This document shows, one piece after another, positions 17,794 through 27,131 of a DNA stretch of 64,000 nucleotides (position 1 is the stretch's first letter; each line of letters begins with the position of its first letter). Position numbers and translations under genes: made by a program. The notes below the pieces were generated by a model, which ran no database searches, had not been told where the DNA came from, and saw nothing but the letters and a program-made list of their open reading frames with translations. The stretch comes from Pontibacillus sp. HMF3514 (GTDB lineage: Bacteria; Bacillota; Bacilli; Bacillales; BH030062). The stretch is taken from contig NZ_CP047393.1 of assembly GCF_009858175.1 (NCBI RefSeq), forward strand, positions 2,604,001-2,668,000, written 5' to 3'.

Positions 17794-17824
17794 AAAAGCC
17801 TTCTGAAAGGATCAGAAGGCTTTT
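17794..17824 (-). terminator. Terminator of cccA
   Basis: AAAAGCCTTCTGA and TCAGAAGGCTTTT form a perfect 13-bp stem with a 5-nt loop. Confidence 0.9.
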
Positions 17825-17835
17825 CAATCTCTTCA

Positions 17836-18207
17836 TTATTTCTTTTCAGAAAGCCATGTACTTAAGCTTTTAATTTGTTCTGACTTTAACTTACCTTTAA
17901 ATGCAGGCATCGCAGAACCTTTTCCGTTTTCGATAATCCCTTGAATCTCTTCTTTAGAATATTTCGAACCGAGTGTTTTTAGGCTTGGACCTACTTGACC
18001 TGATAAATCAGAACCATGACAACTAGCACAGTTTTGACTATAAATTTTTTCTGGGTCCGTAGTAGCTGCTTCTTCTTCTTTCTCCTCGCCACCATGACCT
18101 TCTTTTACTTGATCCATTTGGTTTAAACCAACAAAAGAAATCACAATCATAAGGGTTAGGCCGAGTACAGCAATTAAAGCATATGGCATAACTGGGTTTC
18201 TCTTCAT
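17836..18207 (-). CDS. cccA: Membrane-anchored cytochrome c550
   Basis: Small electron carrier of the respiratory chain on the outer membrane face. The 123 residues comprise one N-terminal anchor (about 8-30), an acidic Glu-rich linker with GGEEKEEE (about 38-50), and a single-haem domain with NCASCHG (haem-binding CxxCH at about 59-63) and the distal Met ligand in AMPAFKG (about 98). B. subtilis cccA lies at the same place, upstream of sigA. A cre-like sequence lies about 70 bp before the start. Confidence 0.93.
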   Translation of the reverse strand: MKRNPVMPYALIAVLGLTLMIVISFVGLNQMDQVKEGHGGEEKEEEAATTDPEKIYSQNCASCHGSDLSGQVGPSLKTLGSKYSKEEIQGIIENGKGSAMPAFKGKLKSEQIKSLSTWLSEKK

Positions 18208-18273
18208 GCTAATTTTCCTCCTTATGTAATCCCCTTTTTGCCTATAATTAGGACAAACTATATATATTTTACT

Positions 18274-18287
18274 TGAAAACGCTACGA
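18274..18287 (-). promoter_or_regulatory. Weak cre-like site upstream of cccA
   Basis: TGAAAACGCTACGA (plus strand) matches the CcpA consensus except near the right end. It is placed where carbon catabolite control of cccA could act. Low certainty. Confidence 0.3.
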
Positions 18288-18312
18288 TAGAAAAGGGGAA
18301 AGCGTATGAATC

Positions 18313-18855
18313 TTAAAAAAAGATATAAAGACACCAAACAATAATGCCTATGAATCCTGATGCAATTAAGTATGTAAGCTTTTGTTTGATACCAAACCCT
18401 ATCCATAAAAGACAATTTAGTAAAATGACTGCGTGATTGAACCACGATTGATTTGCCCACTCACTTGAGAGATAGGAAGTATATAAAAATAGGATTAATA
18501 AAAAAACAATGATCGCTACATGTACTTGTATTGAGTTTTTCCTATAGAAAAACCAAATATTCAGTAATGAAAAACCTAGAAAAAATAATATTAAGCCAGT
18601 TTGCATTGGCATGGATAATTCAGTAAAATGGATGACAAGAAACGATAAAGGCAAAAGAGATAAAAGTAATAAAACATATATAAAGCTCCCTACATCTTTA
18701 AAGGGAAAGTGCTTTTGTTTTGGTTCATCTTCAGAATCATCGTTTCCTTCAGTATATAATGCTAACAAAAAATCACAGTATTCTTTAGGCAATAATTGAT
18801 GTTCTTTCCAGTACTTAATTTCATCAATAATGATTGTTTTCCGCTCATGCGCCAT
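18313..18855 (-). CDS. Multi-pass membrane protein of unknown function
   Basis: About 180 residues: a soluble N-terminal segment (residues 1-50) with WKEHQLLPKEYCDFLLALY, then six closely packed hydrophobic segments to the end. The N-terminal helix pattern resembles the soluble start of DUF2157-type proteins, but I do not recognise the family with certainty. The ATG at 18855 is preferred, with GGAG 8 nt before it; the upstream GTG at 18864 overlaps the site. It lies between sigA and cccA. Confidence 0.7.
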   Translation of the reverse strand: MAHERKTIIIDEIKYWKEHQLLPKEYCDFLLALYTEGNDDSEDEPKQKHFPFKDVGSFIYVLLLLSLLPLSFLVIHFTELSMPMQTGLILFFLGFSLLNIWFFYRKNSIQVHVAIIVFLLILFLYTSYLSSEWANQSWFNHAVILLNCLLWIGFGIKQKLTYLIASGFIGIIVWCLYIFF

Positions 18856-19034
18856 TGGTTTCACTCCGTAGGAATTTGATCAAGTCTTGCATATTAGCAA
18901 GTATAATTAAGCGCATTCATACTGGTTATTACGCTTTATTCCTAATTATGGACTATGTCATATCCCAGCCATTAAAATAGTAAAATGCACAGCCATAAAG
19001 TGCCATCAACACTAAATGACTGAGCATTTCATTT

Positions 19035-20153
19035 CTATTCTAAGAAGTCTTTTAGACGTTTGCTACGACTAGGGTGACGTAATTTGCGAAGAGCTTTCGC
19101 TTCAATTTGACGGATACGTTCACGAGTAACACCAAATACTTTACCAACTTCTTTAAGTGTACGTGTACGACCATCATCTAGTCCAAAACGAAGACGTAGA
19201 ACATTTTCTTCACGGTCTGTTAATGTGTCTAGTACGTCCTCTAACTGTTCTTTTAACAACTCATAAGCTGCATGGTCTGAAGGGGATGTCGCTTCTTGGT
19301 CTTCGATGAAATCACCTAAATGAGAGTCATCTTCTTCACCAATTGGAGTTTCTAATGAAACGGGTTCTTGAGCAATTTTCAAGATTTCTCGAACTTTATC
19401 TGGTGTTAGGTCCATGTCTTCAGCAATTTCTTCAGGAATTGGTTCACGACCAAGATCTTGAAGAAGTTGACGTTGCACCCGAATTAATTTATTGATCGTT
19501 TCAACCATGTGTACAGGTATACGGATTGTTCTTGCTTGGTCAGCAATAGCACGGGTGATTGCCTGACGGATCCACCACGTAGCATACGTACTAAACTTAT
19601 ACCCTTTACGATAATCAAACTTTTCAACAGCTTTAATTAATCCCATGTTTCCTTCTTGAATTAAGTCAAGGAAAAGCATGCCGCGACCTACATAACGTTT
19701 TGCAATACTTACTACTAAACGTAAGTTTGCTTCAGCTAAACGACGCTTCGCTTCTTCATCACCGTTTTCAATGCGTTGCGCAAGGTTAATCTCTTCTTCA
19801 GCTGACAGAAGGTCTACACGCCCAATTTCTTTAAGGTACATACGAACAGGGTCATTAATTTTCACCCCTGGCGGTACACTTAAATCATTCAGATCGAATT
19901 CCTCTTCTTTGTTGAGTTGTTGAATGCTTGGATCCTCATTTGAATCTCCAATCACTTCTACACCTTGATCATTTAAATACTCATAGAACTCATCCATTGT
20001 CTCTGAATCCAATTCAAAATTGGATAAACGCTCAGCCACTTCTTCATAAGCTAATATTCCACGCTTTTTCCCTAATTCAAGCACCTGTTCCTTTGCCTGT
20101 TCTAGGGTTAGCTCATTCTCAGTTGATTTTTGACTTGATGGCTTCTCTGCCAT
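19035..20153 (-). CDS. sigA: Housekeeping sigma factor SigA (RpoD)
   Basis: Primary sigma subunit of RNA polymerase. The 372 residues match the B. subtilis length. Region 1.1 (about 15-80) is followed by region 1.2 ([11 protein letters not shown]), region 2 with the -10 recognition helix [20 protein letters not shown] (about 225-245), region 3, and region 4.2 with [20 protein letters not shown] (about 335-355). The ATG at 20153 is chosen because AAGGAGGGG lies 5 nt upstream. It follows dnaG by 36 bp, the conserved dnaG-sigA macromolecular synthesis pair. Confidence 0.98.
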   Translation of the reverse strand: MAEKPSSQKSTENELTLEQAKEQVLELGKKRGILAYEEVAERLSNFELDSETMDEFYEYLNDQGVEVIGDSNEDPSIQQLNKEEEFDLNDLSVPPGVKINDPVRMYLKEIGRVDLLSAEEEINLAQRIENGDEEAKRRLAEANLRLVVSIAKRYVGRGMLFLDLIQEGNMGLIKAVEKFDYRKGYKFSTYATWWIRQAITRAIADQARTIRIPVHMVETINKLIRVQRQLLQDLGREPIPEEIAEDMDLTPDKVREILKIAQEPVSLETPIGEEDDSHLGDFIEDQEATSPSDHAAYELLKEQLEDVLDTLTDREENVLRLRFGLDDGRTRTLKEVGKVFGVTRERIRQIEAKALRKLRHPSRSKRLKDFLE

Positions 20154-20189
20154 GAGTCCCCCTCCTTCCAAACTTCCTTCAATACAACA

Positions 20190-22013
20190 TTAATTTGATT
20201 TCAAGCTTTGCTTGAGCTTCAAGATCTCCATCGCAATTTGAGCCGCTTTAACTGGATCATTTTGACGTTCAGCTTCTTTTTGTTGCTTTTGTAGTGAAGT
20301 GATGTTCTCTTTTTCATTTTTCTTGGCGGAAATAACTCGGATGTAATCTTGAATTTCTTGATCGCTTATATCGGGTTGTAGCTTCATCATTGCAATTTCA
20401 GTCACTAGACTCTTCATATTTGGATCAGGTAGTTGCTCTATAAACTGACCAGGGTTTGGGGAGTATCCCTCTTCATAGTAAGCATATAAATACGTTACTA
20501 TGACCTGATGTTCATTTAAATTAAACGCACCACCGATTGTATCTTGAACTTTATCTGCAATCGCAGCATCTTGCATCATATAGTAAATCAGATGCCTTTC
20601 TGCATTATGATAAGCCGGCAATAATTTCGCATCTTGCTTCTTCTCTACTTTATAATTAGTATAGCTAGTCGAAGCATTATTATCCTTCTCACGGCCTTGC
20701 TTTTTTCTGCGATCTGTGATTTCCTTTTCTAAAACCTCTAAAGAAAGATCATGATCTGATGCCAAATCTCGTAAATAATAGTCACGTTCAACCGGTTTAT
20801 CGACTTTCGCTATCTCATCTAATACCTTTTCGATATAGCGAATCCGATCTCCTTCATGTTGTAGGTTAAACCCGCGCCTCAAATACTTTATGATAAAGCC
20901 CATATAAGTAGCACTTGAATCTAAAACATGATTCCGAAATGCTTCACTACCATGTGTGTGAATATACTCATCGGGGTCTTTTCCTTCAGGTATGTTAGCG
21001 ACGCGAACATCACAACCGGCTTTATGAAGTAAATTGGCAGCCTTATAGGAGGCTTCTATCCCAGCATTGTCCGAGTCATAACAAATAATAACTTTTTCGA
21101 CATATCTTCGAATAAGTTTTGCCTGTGCATCAGTAATTGCTGTGCCAAGTGTTGCAATGCCATTTTTAATCCCAGCTTGGTAAGCCGATATAACATCCAT
21201 TTGCCCCTCAAATAGAACAACTTCTCCTTGTTTTCTAATTTCTGATCGCGCTAAGTCGAAGTTAAAGAGCAATTTACCTTTGTGAAAAAGCTCTGTTTCA
21301 GGGCTGTTTAAATATTTAGGGTCATTGCCGTGTACACTGCGCCCGGCAAACCCAACTGTTTTTCCTTGATGGTTTCGGATTGGGAAAATAATACGACCTC
21401 TAAACCGATCGCCATACTCTCCATTATCCTCGTTATAAGATAACAATCCGCCTCGTACCATCGTTTGAGGGTGGAATCCTTTGTTCTGTAGAAACTTTAA
21501 GGTAAAGTCCTTTGCATTTGGAGCATACCCTAATTGAAATGTATCAATCGTTTCCTGGGTCAACTCTCGCTCTTGTAGATACTCATAACCATCTTTACCT
21601 TCTTTTGTATGTCGAAGTAAATGATGGTACAATTTAGTCAACCACTCATGAGCTTCATAGAGATTTTGAATCTCTTGATTTTGACCACTAGCTTCATTCC
21701 CATCCTCATTAGTTGCTTGGGGAATTTGATGCCCACTCTTTTCAGCAAGCATTTGAACAGCCTCTTGAAATGATACACCTTCTATTTCTCGAACAAAAGT
21801 GAGAACATTCCCGCCCTTTCCGCATCCAAAGCAATGAAAAATTTGCTTATCTGGAGAAACGGAAAACGAAGGAGTTTTCTCACCATGGAATGGACAAAGA
21901 CCGAAATAATTCCGACTCTTCTTTTTTAACTGTACATATTCTCCAACGACATCAACAATATCATTTGATGTACGGATTTCTTCTACAACATTCTCTGGAA
22001 TGCGGTTTGACAT
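20190..22013 (-). CDS. dnaG: DNA primase
   Basis: Makes RNA primers at the replication fork. The 607 residues contain the zinc-binding domain (CPFHGEKTPS at about 40, HCFGCGKGG at about 61), the RNA polymerase core with the Toprim motifs EGQMDVISAYQ (about 268) and CYDSDNAG (about 308), and a C-terminal helicase-binding region. The ATG at 22013 has GGTGAT 5 nt upstream; the ATG at 22025 has no visible site. It is upstream of sigA in one operon. rpsU is not adjacent but is in this window at 36238. Confidence 0.97.
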   Translation of the reverse strand: MSNRIPENVVEEIRTSNDIVDVVGEYVQLKKKSRNYFGLCPFHGEKTPSFSVSPDKQIFHCFGCGKGGNVLTFVREIEGVSFQEAVQMLAEKSGHQIPQATNEDGNEASGQNQEIQNLYEAHEWLTKLYHHLLRHTKEGKDGYEYLQERELTQETIDTFQLGYAPNAKDFTLKFLQNKGFHPQTMVRGGLLSYNEDNGEYGDRFRGRIIFPIRNHQGKTVGFAGRSVHGNDPKYLNSPETELFHKGKLLFNFDLARSEIRKQGEVVLFEGQMDVISAYQAGIKNGIATLGTAITDAQAKLIRRYVEKVIICYDSDNAGIEASYKAANLLHKAGCDVRVANIPEGKDPDEYIHTHGSEAFRNHVLDSSATYMGFIIKYLRRGFNLQHEGDRIRYIEKVLDEIAKVDKPVERDYYLRDLASDHDLSLEVLEKEITDRRKKQGREKDNNASTSYTNYKVEKKQDAKLLPAYHNAERHLIYYMMQDAAIADKVQDTIGGAFNLNEHQVIVTYLYAYYEEGYSPNPGQFIEQLPDPNMKSLVTEIAMMKLQPDISDQEIQDYIRVISAKKNEKENITSLQKQQKEAERQNDPVKAAQIAMEILKLKQSLKSN

Positions 22014-22025
22014 GTCTATCACCAT

Positions 22026-22567
22026 GTTTAATGAGTATTCTAGAAAGACGCTTAAATCCCTTCAACCTTCGACAAGTTTTTTCAATTCTGATGAATTTTC
22101 GTCTTGAAAGTAAAAAGAGTTCTTTATTCTATACCATTCAACCTTGTCCTTTCTTACATTCACCCCTTTTATAGATAATTCCTCTCGAAATCCATTCGTA
22201 AACCCTCTCATTATAAAAGGTTATCTACTCTGGGGCTTTTTTTAATAGAACTCACTTTAACTAAATGAAAAAGCTTGGCCAAATGACAAATGGTGTAGAA
22301 TTTTGTTCTTCTGTATTGTCATATATTCGACATCCCAGGTCAGAATCCTTCCTTCCCATATAAGTTTAAACTTTCTGAAAAGTATCCGATCTGATAGAAA
22401 AGAAGTAAACGCCTTCGTCACTACCCTTGGGAGCATATGCGTATCCCTAGGAACATTTTTTCACAAAATATAATTATAATACAATAAACTTTGAAAAGCT
22501 ATAGATTTTTTCTGAGAAATTGTGACAATCAGACGAAAAGAACAAGCATTTTCTTATCATAAAACGG
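22026..22567. other. Intergenic region upstream of dnaG
   Basis: A 542-bp AT-rich stretch between the yqfL terminator and dnaG. On the minus strand TATAAT occurs at 22215-22210 but without a convincing -35 at 17 nt. No ORF, tRNA, riboswitch-like fold or repeat was recognised. Confidence 0.5.
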
Positions 22568-22604
22568 AAAGAGAACACAGGAGAATCTTCCTGTGTTCTC
22601 TTTT
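22568..22604 (-). terminator. Terminator of the ccpN-yqfL operon
   Basis: GAGAACACAGGA and TCCTGTGTTCTC form a 12-bp stem extended by A/T pairs, at the yqfL stop codon. Confidence 0.9.
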
Positions 22605-23406
22605 ATCTTTGTTTAATTAAATGCAAAATTGTGTTTGCTGTTTCTTCGACCGCTTTATTCGATACATCAATGACTTTACAATTGATTCGATCCACGACCT
22701 GTTCAAAATGATTTAATTCTTGTTCAATGCGTTTCATGTTAGCATATGTAGCCTGATCATCCAAACCAAGTGCTTTGAGTCGCTCTCTTCTAATATCATT
22801 TAATTTTTCTGCGGTAATTTCTAACCCAATACATTTAGCCGGATCTACAGTAAATAATTCTTCTGGAGGATCCACCTCAGGAACAATAGGTACATTTGCA
22901 ACTTTTAACCGTTTGTGAGCTAAGTATTGAGACAGTGGTGTTTTAGATGTTCTGGAAACACCAATTAGAACAATATCTGCTTTTAAAATACCACGTGGAT
23001 CTCTACCATCATCATATTTCACCGCAAATTCAATGGCTTCAACCCGTTTAAAGTAGTCTTCATCTAACTTATGAACGAGACCAGGCTCTAATTTCGGCTC
23101 TGTTTTATATAACTTTTCCATTTCGTCTATCATGGGTCCGATAATATCAATAGCCGGTACATTATGCTCTTTAGCTACTTCTAATAAATACTGTCTAAAA
23201 TCTCTTTTCACAAGTGTGAAACCAATAAGGGCCCCTTTTTCTTTTGCTTGTAATACAGCATCCTTTAACGTCTGTTTATCTTCTATATAAGGAATGCGTT
23301 GGATTTCAAAATGACTATTATTAAATTGACTGATTGAAGCTTTAGCGACTAGTTCTGCTGTTTCTCCAACTGAGTCAGAGACTACATAAACAATCGGCTT
23401 TTCCAT
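22603..23406 (-). CDS. yqfL: Pyruvate, phosphate dikinase regulatory protein (kinase/pyrophosphorylase)
   Basis: Bifunctional DUF299 enzyme that inactivates pyruvate, phosphate dikinase or PEP synthase by ADP-dependent phosphorylation and reactivates it by phosphorolysis. The 267 residues begin with [18 protein letters not shown] and contain the nucleotide-binding loop [17 protein letters not shown] (about residues 147-163). In B. subtilis the orthologue is co-transcribed with ccpN and affects CcpN-controlled gluconeogenesis; the same pairing, 25 bp apart, is kept here. An AGGAGGAG site precedes the start. Confidence 0.93.
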   Translation of the reverse strand: MEKPIVYVVSDSVGETAELVAKASISQFNNSHFEIQRIPYIEDKQTLKDAVLQAKEKGALIGFTLVKRDFRQYLLEVAKEHNVPAIDIIGPMIDEMEKLYKTEPKLEPGLVHKLDEDYFKRVEAIEFAVKYDDGRDPRGILKADIVLIGVSRTSKTPLSQYLAHKRLKVANVPIVPEVDPPEELFTVDPAKCIGLEITAEKLNDIRRERLKALGLDDQATYANMKRIEQELNHFEQVVDRINCKVIDVSNKAVEETANTILHLIKQR

Positions 23407-23431
23407 ACTGGTTCTCCTCCTTTAACCTAGC

Positions 23432-24061
23432 TTATAATCGTTCATCTCTCCCAAGTTCTACAAGCGCTTTTGTTAGATTGGTTTTGGTCAATCTTCCAAT
23501 CACTTCCCAGCCTTCTTCTGTTTCTCTCACTACTGGAAGTGCATCAATTTGTTTGTCGATTAGAATTTGACCAGCCTCTAACAATAGATCATCCTTATGA
23601 CAAATTGTAACATTAGGCATTCTTGTCATTATGATGTGTACAGGAATTTCTCGAAGATCTTGGTTCCCGATACTTGCTCGCAATAAATCCTTTCGAGAAA
23701 GAACACCGAATAGTAACGAACGATCATTTACTACGAAAAGAGTTCCGACATCTTCTAAAAACATTGTGCAAATGGCATCATATACCGAAACATTTTCATT
23801 AACGACAACTGGGATGGATTGATATTCATGTACTTTAATTTTCTTTAGTTTTTCTGTCAATAATTCCGAACCTGTTTTCCCTGTATAAAAATAACCTACA
23901 CGTGGTCGTGCATCCAAATATCCCGCCATGGTTAAAATAGCTAAGTCTGGACGAAGGGTGGCACGGGTCAAATCAAGACGATCTGCAATATTTTCTCCCG
24001 TGATAGGACCATCCTCTTTAACAATCTCAATAATCTGTTCTTGGCGTGATGTTAAATCCAT
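23432..24061 (-). CDS. ccpN: Gluconeogenesis repressor CcpN (HTH plus CBS pair)
   Basis: Transcriptional repressor of gapB and pckA in the presence of glucose. The 209 residues have an N-terminal winged helix-turn-helix (about 1-60, GENIADRLDLTRATLRPDLA) and two CBS domains (about 75-135 and 145-205) that sense adenine nucleotides. It leads the ccpN-yqfL operon. In B. subtilis the glyQS genes follow upstream towards recO; they are absent here, so ccpN borders recO directly across about 240 bp. Confidence 0.92.
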   Translation of the reverse strand: MDLTSRQEQIIEIVKEDGPITGENIADRLDLTRATLRPDLAILTMAGYLDARPRVGYFYTGKTGSELLTEKLKKIKVHEYQSIPVVVNENVSVYDAICTMFLEDVGTLFVVNDRSLLFGVLSRKDLLRASIGNQDLREIPVHIIMTRMPNVTICHKDDLLLEAGQILIDKQIDALPVVRETEEGWEVIGRLTKTNLTKALVELGRDERL

Positions 24062-24172
24062 ACATTCACCCCCCTGAAATATGTGTCATACTATTTCTAA
24101 TATTATATCCTATTTTTTTATTCAATTAAAGAAATGCCGGTTAATATTTAATGATTTAAAAGAAAATAAGAA

Positions 24173-24199
24173 ATCCTACCACAAATCAAATGGTAGGAT
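24173..24199 (-). terminator. Terminator downstream of recO
   Basis: ATCCTACCA and TGGTAGGAT form a 9-bp stem with a 9-nt loop. It lies about 105 bp past the recO stop on the minus strand and is followed by a T-rich stretch. Confidence 0.65.
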
Positions 24200-24304
24200 G
24201 TTATCAATATTGAGTCAGGAGGCCCGAGCTTTAAAATTTCTTTTTATGTTTTAATCACAATAGAAGTTTACGGAATAACCCTATGCATGTCAAACGATTG
24301 CATG

Positions 24305-25054
24305 TTATGAATCGGTAAGCCAATCCATTTGTTTTAAAAATCTTTTTGACTTTAAAAAGTATCCGCCATATTGTTCGTAATAGAGATCCGTTAGTTGCTT
24401 AAGACGATCTTTATTTTCTTGTTTAACAGATATATTGCCAACCCTTGTTACATCAACTTCTAAGCAGATACGCAGCAGTTTAACAAGGTTTTGTTGAAGC
24501 ATTACAGCATCTTGGTCTAAATGACGACACCTTGAACATAACAAGCCACCTTCTCGAATGGAAAATGAGAATGTGTCTTCTGTTCTTCCACAATTTACAC
24601 AGTGGTTAAGCTGTGGTGCAAACCCACCTTTTTTAAACATTTTCAGCTCATACATGAGTAGTAAAATATCAAGATCTTTATCTTCATGCATCCAAATAAA
24701 TGTTTGGAGGAGCTGTTGATACATAAATGGATCTGGTTCGTTTTGTTCAATCAGCTTGTCCGTTATTTCAGCTATGTAAGATGCATAGGCCGTTTTAATC
24801 AGGTCTTCACGAATGGTTCTTAGAGATTGCAAAACCTCACCCTGATGTAACGTGCCCATGCTTGAGCCCATTTGCACTAGGTAACTAGCATAAACAAATG
24901 GCTGCGAAATCGCAGCCATTCGGCTTTTTGGCTTTTTAGCACCTCTTGCCATCACAGCGATTTTTCCCCGCTCGCGTGTAAACAATGTGACAATTTTATG
25001 GGTTTCTCCATAGTCATTTGTCCGAATGACTATCCCTTCAACCTTCTCTAACAC
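24305..25054 (-). CDS. recO: DNA repair protein RecO
   Basis: Loads RecA on SSB-coated single-stranded DNA with RecR. The 249 residues contain the N-terminal OB fold (EGIVIRTNDYGETHKIVTLF at about 5-24) and a C-terminal zinc knuckle with the four Cys of CVNCGR and LLCSRCRH (about 148-174). The GTG at 25054 is the start: it gives the family N-terminus MLEKVEGIV, and AGGTGA of the yqzL end lies 8 nt before it. An ATG at 25058 is in another frame. Confidence 0.95.
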   Translation of the reverse strand: MLEKVEGIVIRTNDYGETHKIVTLFTRERGKIAVMARGAKKPKSRMAAISQPFVYASYLVQMGSSMGTLHQGEVLQSLRTIREDLIKTAYASYIAEITDKLIEQNEPDPFMYQQLLQTFIWMHEDKDLDILLLMYELKMFKKGGFAPQLNHCVNCGRTEDTFSFSIREGGLLCSRCRHLDQDAVMLQQNLVKLLRICLEVDVTRVGNISVKQENKDRLKQLTDLYYEQYGGYFLKSKRFLKQMDWLTDS

Positions 25055-25060
25055 TCATGT

Positions 25061-25219
25061 TCACCTAGCACTTTCGTTAAAATGAGAACTTAATTCTGCA
25101 AATTCATCGTCTTGTTCCGATGATGAATCCCCGTCATGTGTTGTTTCAATTTCCTTCATCAATAAATAGGTTTCAATGTTTCCTGTTTGCCTAAACACTT
25201 TCCATGTTAAGTCGAGCAC
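25061..25219 (-). CDS. yqzL: YqzL family small protein
   Basis: A 52-residue protein of unknown function that begins MLDLTWKVFRQTGNIETYLL, the conserved YqzL signature, followed by an acidic tail. It starts at GTG 25219, with AAAGGTGGGG about 6 nt upstream. It ends 6 bp before the recO start, and the position between era and recO is the same as in B. subtilis, so translation of the two is probably coupled. Confidence 0.88.
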   Translation of the reverse strand: MLDLTWKVFRQTGNIETYLLMKEIETTHDGDSSSEQDDEFAELSSHFNESAR

Positions 25220-25325
25220 AAGAAACCCCACCTTTCTGTTTTTTCAGAATCCAGTTTGAAAAAACTTGCTTGACCTTAGATTGACCGGAAATACTAGAGC
25301 TCATGTTATAAAATATTTACCAACA

Positions 25326-26231
25326 TTAATATTCATCTTGGTTGTAGCCAAAGTCTTGAAGCTGCATATCCTTGTTTCTCCAGTCTTTCTGTACTTTTAC
25401 CCAAAGTTCTAGATAAATCTTCGTACCTAATAATTTTTCAATATCCTTACGTGCCTTTTGACCAATTTCTTTAAGCATTTTCCCTTGTTTCCCGATTATA
25501 ATGCCTTTTTGACTTGACCTTTCCACAATAATTGTCGCTTGAACGAGCACTTTGTTTTCATCCTCTTGCTCTTTAATTGATTCTACCTTCACAGCAATTG
25601 AGTGAGGAATTTCTTCTCGTGTTAAGTGCAATGCTTTTTCACGTATTAATTCACTGATGATAAATCGTTCAGGGTGATCGGTAATATGATCTTCCGGATA
25701 ATACTGTGGTCCTTCCGGCATCTGATCGACCATAACTTTCATTAAATGGTCCACATTGTTTCCTTCTAGTGCTGAAATAGGAATGATTTCTGCAAAGTCA
25801 TATTTAGCCCTATATTCATCAATGATTGGTAAGAGTTCATCTGGGTGAACTTCGTCAATTTTGTTCACAATTAGATAGACTGGCTGATTTACTTTTTGAA
25901 GCATGTTAATAATAAATTCATCGCCTCGTCCAAATCCTTCTTTTGCGTTAATCATAAATAGGACTAAGTCCACTTCATTTAGGCTTTGTTCAGCCATGTT
26001 GACCATGAAATCTCCAAGTTTATGCTTTGGTTTATGGATTCCTGGTGTATCGATGAATACAAGCTGAGCATCTTCACTTGTATAAACACCTTGCACCTTG
26101 TTACGTGTCGTTTGAGCTTTATCACTCATGATGGCAATTTTCTGCCCAATCACTCTGTTCATGAATGTGGACTTTCCTACATTCGGTCGTCCGATGATGG
26201 ATATAAATCCTGATTTAAAGTTTTGGTCCAT
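25326..26231 (-). CDS. era: GTPase Era
   Basis: Ribosome-assembly GTPase that binds the 3' end of 16S rRNA. The 301 residues show G1 GRPNVGKST (about 14-22), G2 region TTRN, G3 DTPGIHKPK (about 61), G4 NKID (about 122) and G5 SALEG (about 152), and a C-terminal KH domain with [16 protein letters not shown] (about 238-253). cdd, which sits between era and dgkA in B. subtilis, is missing. Confidence 0.97.
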   Translation of the reverse strand: MDQNFKSGFISIIGRPNVGKSTFMNRVIGQKIAIMSDKAQTTRNKVQGVYTSEDAQLVFIDTPGIHKPKHKLGDFMVNMAEQSLNEVDLVLFMINAKEGFGRGDEFIINMLQKVNQPVYLIVNKIDEVHPDELLPIIDEYRAKYDFAEIIPISALEGNNVDHLMKVMVDQMPEGPQYYPEDHITDHPERFIISELIREKALHLTREEIPHSIAVKVESIKEQEDENKVLVQATIIVERSSQKGIIIGKQGKMLKEIGQKARKDIEKLLGTKIYLELWVKVQKDWRNKDMQLQDFGYNQDEY

Positions 26232-26498
26232 GTTGTTTCCTCCAAGATTGTTCTGTGTATTGCTTCGATTAAAGACTGCTCGAGCCTATGTTAACAGGAA
26301 GCTTTATTATTTCTTCTTATTTTACTACAAAACATGCCTTATTTCATACAATCGACAAAACATGCTGAAATTAGAAGTCAGAAATATCTGAATAACGATT
26401 TTTCGACATATAGATAGTATAGTTTATTCCATTAATGCCCCTTATTTGAAGACTTGGAATCGAGATAAATTGAGAGAAGTCCGTTGCTGGAAAAAGAG

Positions 26499-26624
26499 TA
26501 AGGGGTTCATTGAAACGGCGATACTCCTGTGGAAGACCGTCCGAGCCTCCTCATACGCTACGCTCCTTGCGGGGTCTCATCTGCCCTTTCTACCGCGGGA
26601 GTTTGCCGTTTCCCTCACCCCTTT
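26499..26624. repeat. Hairpin repeat element A
   Basis: The outer arms AAGGGG...GAAACGGC (26500-26519) and GCCGTTTCCCTCACCCCTT (26605-26623) pair imperfectly, with inner ACTCC/GGGAG pairs. The 38-nt apical core at 26541-26578 matches the core of element B in inverse orientation at 36 of 38 positions. No transposase frame is present. Similar hairpins carrying a GCGTAGC core are, from memory, frequent between genes in Bacillaceae. Confidence 0.7.
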
Positions 26625-26667
26625 GCGTTTATGGAGATTAACGGACCCTAGTTACTTGAGCTCTAAA

Positions 26668-26854
26668 CGTTACGAAAATCGGTTCCGTTATTTTGAACTT
26701 TTAAGGCATTTCGAGAGTTATTACGGACATATGGTACCTTATTTATGACAAATTGGGCTTTTTCATGATGATTTGATGCAAATAACGGAATATATGTCCG
26801 TAAGATATTCAGAAAAGTCATTTTAAGGTCAAATAACGGAACAATTGTCCGCAA
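26668..26854. repeat. Cluster of short palindromic repeats (ATAACGGAA..TGTCCG)
   Basis: Copies at 26780-26804 and 26830-26854 read AAATAACGGAA, then a variable AT core, then TGTCCG.AAG. Inverted or half copies lie at about 26668-26692 and 26722-26740, with further half sites at 26879-26886 and about 27083-27095. Each full copy is self-complementary (CGGAA-core-TGTCCG). Confidence 0.55.
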
Positions 26855-26904
26855 GCATTTCCTCACATTCTCTCTGCGGTTCCGTTAATCACCATTCGGC
26901 TAAG

Positions 26905-27024
26905 GTGGGCTTGGGAACGGGTTAACTCCTCCGGAAAAACGGGCGAGCGAGACCCCGCAAGAAGCGTAGCGGATGAGGAGGCTCGGTCGTTCGTCCGGGG
27001 AAAGCAACCCGTTCCCAAGCCCAC
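26905..27024. repeat. Hairpin repeat element B, inverted relative to A
   Basis: The outer arms GTGGGCTTGGGAACGGGTT (26905-26923) and 27006-27024 are exact complements over 19 bp, with inner CCGGA/TCCGG pairs (26931-26935 with 26994-26998). The apical core at 26949-26986 is the reverse complement of the element A core with two changes. The arms share no sequence with those of A. Confidence 0.75.
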
Positions 27025-27131
27025 CGCACTCCACAATAGCAACGGAACCGCCTCTCTATCTAAAACAGTTATTCCAGATAACTGCCATATAACGGAACAA
27101 TACAAGGGATAAAACAGAAAATCCTCGGGCG

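Noticed and set aside
21890-22174. Plus-strand frame of 94 codons over the dnaG start
   Set aside because: It is antisense to the conserved zinc domain of DnaG and has no independent support.
25056-25058. ATG near the recO start
   Set aside because: It is out of frame with recO and stops after six codons; the GTG at 25054 gives the family N-terminus.
26446-26748. Open frame of 100 codons across hairpin repeat A
   Set aside because: It runs through the repeat stem, has no ribosome binding site and no recognisable protein character.
26668-26854. Possible CRISPR array
   Set aside because: The repeats are degenerate, of mixed orientation and irregular spacing, and no cas gene is near.
26863-27105. 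Open frame of 80 codons across hairpin repeat B
   Set aside because: It is made of the GC-richer repeat sequence and starts in unrelated DNA; no family resemblance.
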